Positions 58,058 through 64,000 of a stretch of DNA of 64,000 bases are shown here, in pieces (position 1 is the stretch's first letter; the number at the start of each line of letters is the position of its first letter). Position numbers and translations under genes: made by a program. The DNA is from Hydractinia symbiolongicarpus (lineage: Eukaryota > Cnidaria > Hydrozoa > Anthoathecata > Hydractiniidae): positions 28,453,501-28,517,500 of the forward strand of contig NC_079880.1 of assembly GCF_029227915.1 (NCBI RefSeq). Reading direction: 5' to 3'. The notes beneath the pieces are model-generated. The model ran no database searches. It was given only the letters and a program-made list of their open reading frames with translations, and was not told the DNA's origin.

Positions 58058-61000
58058 CCCTGGGTACTTTCTTTGTATACTTTTGACTATACGGGCCGAG
58101 TCCGGGGTTTACGGGAAATGGCGGGTTTTCGTTTGCCGGCGATTAAACTTCTTTTATTCAGCGTCTCATCAAAAATGAAAACATTTTTGAAAACTACAAG
58201 TCTCATGCGATTTAGTGGTGAAAAGATAATTTAAAAAATCGTTTTGGAAATTAGTTTACTCACAGGGTACTGTCTTTGTATACATTCGACTATGCGGGCC
58301 AAGCCCGGGATTTACGGGAATTTGCCGGTTTTTGTTTGCCGGCGATTAAACCACTTTCATTAAGCGTCTCATCAAAAATAAAAACATTTCTGAAAACTAC
58401 AAGACTCATGCGTTTTAGTGGTGAAACAATAATTTAAAAAATCGTTCGGGAAATGAGTTTACTCCCTGGGTACCTTCTTTTTATACTTTTGACTATACGG
58501 GCCGAGTCCGGGATTTACGGGAAATCGCGGGTTTTCGTTTGCCGGCGATTAAACTTCTTTTATTCAGCGTCTCATCAAAAATGAAAACATTTTTAAAAAC
58601 TACAAGTCTCATGGGCTTTAGTGGTGAAATAATAATTTAAAAAATCGTCCGGGAAATGAGTTTACTCCCTGGGTACTTTCTTTCTATACTTTTGACTATA
58701 TGGGCTGAGTCCGGGATTTACGGGAAGTCGCGGGTTTTCGTTTGCCGGCGATTAAACTTCTTTTATTCAGCGTCTCATCAAAAATGAAAACATTTTTGAA
58801 AACTACAAGTCTCATGCGTTTTAGTGGTGAAAAGATAATTTAAAAAATCGTTTTGGAAGTGAGTTTACTCACAGGGTACTTTCTTTGTATGCATTCGACT
58901 ATACGGGCCAAGCCCGGGATTTACGGGAAATCGCGGGTTTTCGTTTGCCGGCGATTAAACCACTTTCATTTAGCGTCTCATCAAAAATGAAAACATTTCT
59001 GAAAACTAAAAGTCTCATGCGTGTTTGTGGTGAAAAAATAATTTAAAAAATCGTTCGGGAAATGAGTTTACTCCCTGGGTACCTTCTTTGTATACTTTTG
59101 ACTATACGGGCCGAGTCCGGGATTTACGGGAAATCGCGGGTTTTCTTTTGACAGCGATTAAACTTCTTTTATTCAGCGTCTCATCAAAAATGAAAACATT
59201 TTTAAAAACTACAAGTCTCATGGGCTTTAGTGGTGAAATAATAATTTAAAAAATCGTTCGGGAAATGAGTTTACTCCCTGGGTACTTTTTTGTATACTTT
59301 TGACTCTACGGGCCGAGTCCGGGGTTTACGGGAAATGGCGGGTTCTCGTTTGCCGGCGATTAAAGTTCTTTTATTCAGCGTCTCGTCAAAAATGATAACA
59401 TTTTTGAAAACTACAAGTCTCATGGGCTTTAGTGGTGAAGTAATAATTTAAAAAATCGTTCGGGAAATGAGTTTACTCCCTGGGTGCTTTCTTTGTATAC
59501 TTTTGACTATACGGGCCGAGTCCAGGATTTACGGGAAATCGCAGGTTTTCGTTTGCCGGCGATTTAACTTCTTTTATTCAGCGTCTCATCAAAAATGAAA
59601 ACATTTTTGTAAACTACAAGTCTCATGCGTTTTAGTGGTGAAAAAATAATTTAAAAATCGTTCGGGAAATGAGTTTACTCCCTGGGTACTTTCTTCGTAT
59701 ACTTTTGACTATACGGGCCGAGTCCGGGGTTTACGGGAAATGGCGGGTTTTCGTTTGCCGGCGATTAAACTTCTTTTATTCAGCGTCTCATCAAAAATGA
59801 AAACATTTTTGTAAACTACAAGTCTCATGCGTTTTAGTGGTGAAAAGATAATTTTAAAAAATCGTTTTGGAAATGAGTTTACTCACAGGGTACTTTCTTT
59901 GTATATTTTTGACTATACGGGCCAAGCCCGGGATTTACGGGAAATCGCGGGTTTTAGTTTGCCGGCGATTAAACCACTTTCATTTAGCGTCTCATCAAAA
60001 ATGAAAACATTTCTGAAAACTACAAGTCTGATGCGTTTTAGTGGTGAAAAAACAATTTAAAAAATCGTTCGGGAAATGAGTTTACTCCCTGGGTACCTTC
60101 TTTGTATACTTTTGACTATACGGCAGAGTCCGGGATTTACGGGAAATCGCGGGTTTTCGTTTGCCGGCGATTAAACTTCTTTTATTCAGCGTCTCATCAA
60201 AAATGAAAACATTTCTGAAAACTACAAGTCTTATGCGTTTTAGTGGTGAAAAAATAATTTAAAAAATCGTTCGGGAAATGAGTTTACTCCCTGGGTACCT
60301 TCTTTGTATACTTTTGACTATACGGGCCGAGTCCAGGATTTACGGGAAATCGCGGGTTTTCTTTTGCCGGCGATTAAACTTCTTTTAATCAGCGTCTCAT
60401 CAAAAATGAAAACATTTTTAAAAACTACAAGACTCATGGGCTTTAGTGGTAAAATAATAATTTAAAAAAACGTTCGGGAAATGAGTTTACTCCCTGGGTA
60501 CTTTCTTTGTATACTTTTGACTATACGGGCCGAGTCCGGGATTTACGGGAAATCGCGGGTTTTCGTTTGCCGGCGATTAAACGACTTTCGTTAAGCGTCT
60601 CATCAAAAATGAAAACATTTCTGAAAACTACAAGTCTCATGCGTTTTAGTGGTGAAAAAATAATTTAAAAAATTGTTCGGGAAATGACTTTACTCCCTGT
60701 GTACTTTCTTTGTATACTTTTGATTATACGGGCCGAGTCCGGGATTTACGGGAAATCGCAGGTTTTCGTTTGCCGGCGATTAAACTTCCTTTATTCAGCG
60801 TCTCATTAAAAATGAAAACATTTTTGTAAACTACAAGTCTCATGCGTTTTAGTGGTGAAAAAATAATTTAAAAAATCGTTCGGGAAATGACTTTACTCCC
60901 TGGGTACTTTCTTTGTATACTTTTGACTATACGGGCCGAGTCCGGGGTTTATGGGAAATGGCGGGTTTTCGTTTGCCGGCGATTAAACTTCTTTTATTCA

Positions 61001-62114
61001 GCGTCTCATCAAAAATGAAAACATTTTTGAAAACTACAAGTCTCATGCGTTTTAGTGGTGAAAAGATAATTTAAAAAATTGTTTTGGAAATGAGTTTACT
61101 CACAGGGTACTTTTTTTGTATATATTCGACTATACGGGCCAAGCCCGGGATTTACGGGAAATCGCGGGTTTTCGTTTGCCGGCGATTAAATCACTTTCAT
61201 TAATCGTCTCATCAAAAATGAAAACATTTCTGAAAACTACAAGTCTCATGCGTTTTAGTGGTGAAAAAATAATTTAAAAAATCGTTCGGGAAATGAGTTT
61301 ACTCTCTGGGTACCTTCTTTGTATGCTTTTGACTATACGGGCCGAGTCCGGGATTTACGGGAAATCGCGGGTTTTCTTTTGCCGGCGATTAAACTTCTTT
61401 TAATCAGCGTCTCATCAAAAATGAAAACATTTTTAAAAACTACAAGACTCATGGGCTTTAGTGGTGAAACAATAATTTAAAAAATCGTTCGGGAAATGAG
61501 TTTACTCCCTGGGTACTTTCTTTGTATACTTTTGACTATACGGGCCGAGTCCGGGATTTACGGGAAATCGCGGGTTTTCGTTTGCCGGCGATTAAACCAC
61601 TTTCACTAAGCGTCTCATCAAAAATGGAAACATTTCTAAAAACTGCAAATCTCATGCGTTTTAGTGGTGAAAAAATAATTTAAAAAATCGTTCGGGAAAT
61701 GAGTTTACTCCCTGGGTACTTTCTTTGTATACTTTTGACTATACGGGCCGAGTCCGGGATTTACGGGAAGTCGCGAGTTTTCGTTTGCCGGCGATTAAAC
61801 TTCTTTTATTCAGCGTCTCATCAAAAATGAAAACATTTTTAAAAACTACAAGTCTCATGGGCTTTAGTGGTGAAATAATAATTTAAAAAATCGTTCGGGA
61901 AATGAGTTTACTTCCTGGGTACTTTCTTTGTATACTTTTGACTATACGGGCCGAGTCCAGGATTTACGGGAAATCGCAGGTTTTCGTTTGCCGGCGATTA
62001 AACTTCTTTTATTCAGCGTCTCATCAAAAATGAAAACATTTTTGTAAACTACAAGTCTCATGCGTTTTAGTGGTGAAAAAATAATTTAAAAATCGTTCGG
62101 GAAATGAGTTTACT
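58058..62114 (+). repeat. 20-monomer HOR unit of the second family, 4057 bp
   Basis: Order: A 58058, B5 58261, E-like 58464, X 58667, Y 58870, C5 59073, A-like 59276, F5 59478, A5 59680, G5 59884, L 60087, C5b 60289, D5 60492, J5 60695, A 60898, B2 61101, C 61304, D 61507, E 61710, F 61913. The A monomer at 62115 begins the next copy. X has GGGCTGAGTCC and ends GGAAGTGAG; Y has GTATGCATTCGAC and CTAAAAGTC. The block 59073-60897 pairs with 46092-47916 at an offset of 12981 bp. 59884-61303 pairs with 48121-49540 at an offset of 11763 bp. Confidence 0.87.
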
Positions 62115-64000
62115 CCCTGGGTACTTTCTTTGTATACTTTTGACTATACGGGCCGAGTCCGGGGTTTACGGGAAATGGCGGGTTTTCGTTTGCCGGCGAT
62201 TAAACTTCTTTTATTCAGCGTCTCATCAAAAATGAAAACATTTTTGAAAACTACAAGTCTCATGCGTTTTAGTGGTGAAAAGATAATTTAAAAAATCGTT
62301 TTGGAAATTATTTTACTCACAGGGTACTTTCTTTGTATACATTCGACTATACGGGCCAAGCCCGGGATTTACGGGAAATCGCGGGTTTTCGTTTGCCGGC
62401 GATTAAACCACTTTCATTAAGCGTCTCATCAAAAATAAAAACATTTCTGAAAACTACAAGTCTCATGCGTTTTAGTGGTGAAAAAATAATTTAAAAAATC
62501 GTTCGGGAAATGAGTTTACTCCCTGGGTACCTTCTTTGTATACTTTTGACTATACGGGCCGAGTCCGGGATTTACGGGAAATCGCGGGTTTTCGTTTGCC
62601 GGCGATTAAACTTCTTTTATTCAGCGTCTCATCAAAAATGAAAACATTTTTAAAAACTACAAGTCTTATGGGCTTTAGTTGTGAAATAATAATTTAAAAA
62701 ATCGTTCGGGAAATGAGTTTACTCCCTGGGTACTTTCTTTTATACTTTTGACTATACGGACTGAGTCCGGGATTTACGGGAAATCGCGGGTTTTTGTTTG
62801 CCGGCGATTAAACTTCTTTTATTCAGCGTCTCATCAAAAATGAAAACATTTTTGAAAACTACAAGTCTCATGCGTTTTAGTGGTGAAAAGATAATTTAAA
62901 AAATCGTTTTGGAAGTGAGTTTACTCACAGGGTACTTTCTTTGTATGCATTCGACTATACGGACCAAGCCCGGGATTTACGGGAAATCGCAGGTTTTCAT
63001 TTGCCGGCGATTAAACCACTTTCATTAAGCGTCTCATCAAAAATGAAAACATTTCTGAAAACTAAAAGTCTCATGCGTGTTAGTGGTGAAAAAATAATTT
63101 AAAAAATCGTTCGGGAAATGAGTTTACTCCCTGGGTACCTTCTTTGTATACTTTTGACTATCCGGGCCGAGTCCGGGATTTACGGGAAATCGCGGGTTTT
63201 CTTTTGCGAGCGATTAAACTTCTTTTATTCAGCGTCTCATCAAAAATGAAAACATTTTTAAAAACTACAAGTCTCATGGGCTTTAGTGGTGAAATAATAA
63301 TCTAAAAAATCGTTCGGGAAATGAGTTTACTCCCTGGGTACTTTCTTTGTATACTTTTGACTATACGGGCCGAGTCCGGGATTTACGGGAAATCGCAGGT
63401 TTTCGTTTGCCGGCGATTAAACTTCCTTTATTCAGCGTCTCATTAAAAATGAAAACATTTTTGTAAACTACAAGTCTCATGCGTTTTAGTGGTGAAAAAA
63501 TAATTTAAAAAATCGTTCGGGAAATGACTTTACTCCCTGGGTACTTTCTTTGTATACTTTTGACTATACGGGCCGAGTCCGGGGTTTATGGGAAATGGCG
63601 GGTTTTCGTTTGCCGGCGATTAAACTTCTTTTATTCAGCGTCTCATCAAAAATGAAAACATTTTTGAAAACTACAAGTCTCATGCGTTTTAGTGGTGAAA
63701 AGATAATTTAAAAAATTGTTTTGGAAATGAGTTTACTCACAGGGTACTTTTTTTGTATATATTCGACTATACGGGCCAAGCCCGGGATTTACGGGAAATC
63801 GCGGGTTTTCGTTTGCCGGCGATTAAATCACTTTCATTAATCGTCTCATCAAAAATGAAAACATTTCTGAAAACTACAAGTCTCATGCGTTTTAGTGGTG
63901 AAAAAATAATTTAAAAAATCGTTCGGGAAATGAGTTTACTCTCTGGGTACCTTCTTTGTATGCTTTTGACTATACGGGCCGAGTCCGGGATTTACGGGAA
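62115..64000 (+). repeat. Shortened second copy of the 20-monomer unit, cut by the window edge
   Basis: Starts are 62115 (A), 62318 (B-like), 62521 (E-like), 62724 (X, 202 bp), 62926 (Y), 63129 (C5-like), 63332 (J5-like), 63535 (A), 63738 (B2) and 63941 (C, first 60 bp). The first six pair with 58058-59275 at 4057 or 4056 bp. From CTTCCTTTATTC at 63422 the offset to 60785 is 2637 bp. The copy therefore lacks the seven monomers corresponding to 59276-60694. The switch is inside the monomer at 63332, which starts CCCTGGGTAC but continues as J5. Confidence 0.87.

Larger units (their letters stand above)
1..64000 (+). repeat. 203-bp satellite DNA array, head to tail, fills the window
   Basis: Every line of the window aligns to one monomer of 203 bp, beginning (arbitrary phase) at CCCTGGG or its variants CACAGGG, CCCTGTG and TCCTGGG. 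I count 316 monomers plus a 60-bp partial one at the right edge. Nearly all are 202-204 bp; exceptions are one of 206 bp, one of 201 bp and two of 122 bp. Well-conserved blocks include CTTTGTATAC, TTACGGGAA, TTTGCCGGCGATTAAA, AAAATGAAAACATTT, CTACAAGTCTCATG, AGTGGTGAAA and GAAATGAGTTTACT. Variable diagnostic stretches lie near monomer positions 1-12, 21-30, 36-50, 60-67, 91-110, 129-136, 150-157 and 163-190. Consensus GC is about 37% by hand count. All monomers have the same orientation and I saw no interrupting unique sequence. The satellite family is not one I recognise. Function is unknown; a heterochromatic or centromere-linked location is only an inference. Confidence 0.98.

Noticed and set aside
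1-64000. CRISPR array or other spacer-containing repeat
   Set aside because: The whole 203-bp period is repeat. No unique spacers alternate with short repeats, and there are no cas genes.
1-64000. Bacterial or phage origin
   Set aside because: There are no coding sequences in 64 kb, and HOR satellite architecture of this kind is eukaryotic.
1-64000. tRNA-, 5S- or SINE-derived monomer
   Set aside because: I looked for paired RNA polymerase III A and B boxes and a tRNA-like fold. GTTCGGGAAATG only loosely resembles a B box, and no A box stands at a suitable distance. There is no 5S similarity that I recognise.
1-64000. Embedded transposon, LTR or inverted-repeat element
   Set aside because: No monomer is interrupted by foreign sequence. 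All length changes are small indels apart from the two 81-bp deletions, and all monomers are in one orientation.
1-64000. True CENP-B box (NTTCGNNNNANNCGGGN)
   Set aside because: No exact match was found on either strand of the consensus or the main variants. The closest, in B and I monomers, is one base short in the spacer and is listed only as a weak finding.

Overview
The window is a single uninterrupted block of eukaryotic satellite DNA. From base 1 to base 64000 it consists of head-to-tail copies of one roughly 203-bp monomer, all in the same orientation. Phasing each monomer at its CCCTGGG/CACAGGG motif, I count 316 monomers plus a 60-bp partial monomer at the right edge. The count balances exactly against the length: 316 x 203 = 64148, minus the individually located indels (two 81-bp deletions and a net 46 bp of small changes), gives 63940, and the last monomer starts at 63941. 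I see no gene, RNA gene, transposon, CRISPR array, unique-sequence island or inverted monomer.

Monomers fall into about ten recurrent types, named A to J here by diagnostic bases. The order A-B-C-D-E-F-G-H-I-J forms a 10-monomer higher-order repeat (HOR) of 2029 bp. The cleanest complete copy is 32304-34332. Most of 5320-45685 consists of this HOR or of deletion, duplication and variant-substituted forms of it (9-, 8-, 7- and 4-mers). The junctions of the shortened forms often lie inside hybrid monomers, as unequal crossing-over would leave them.

Layout: 1-5319 is irregular and more divergent, and contains a 5-mer HOR with an internally deleted 122-bp monomer. 5320-14652 is HOR units with D or C-D often missing. 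14653-17897 is a variant-rich stretch (A2/B2/G2/H2). 17015-21126 and 21682-25793 are two nearly identical 4.1-kb copies. 26623-32303 is rearranged. 32304-34332 is the canonical unit. 34333-45685 holds recent tandem duplications of 1825 bp and 2432 bp. 45686-49540 and 58058-64000 carry a second, roughly 20-monomer HOR of 4057 bp, with earlier-type material between them (49541-58057).

Organism: GC is about 37% in my hand-made consensus, and CpG observed/expected is about 1.7. This fits a eukaryote with little germline CpG methylation, such as many insects and other invertebrates, better than a vertebrate or typical plant. The species and satellite family are not recognised. A pericentromeric, centromeric or other heterochromatic location is plausible from array size and HOR structure, but nothing in the sequence proves it. 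There are no genes that work together. The content of interest is repeat architecture: HORs, recent amplification tracts, hybrid monomers and a helically phased CGGG patch in each monomer.
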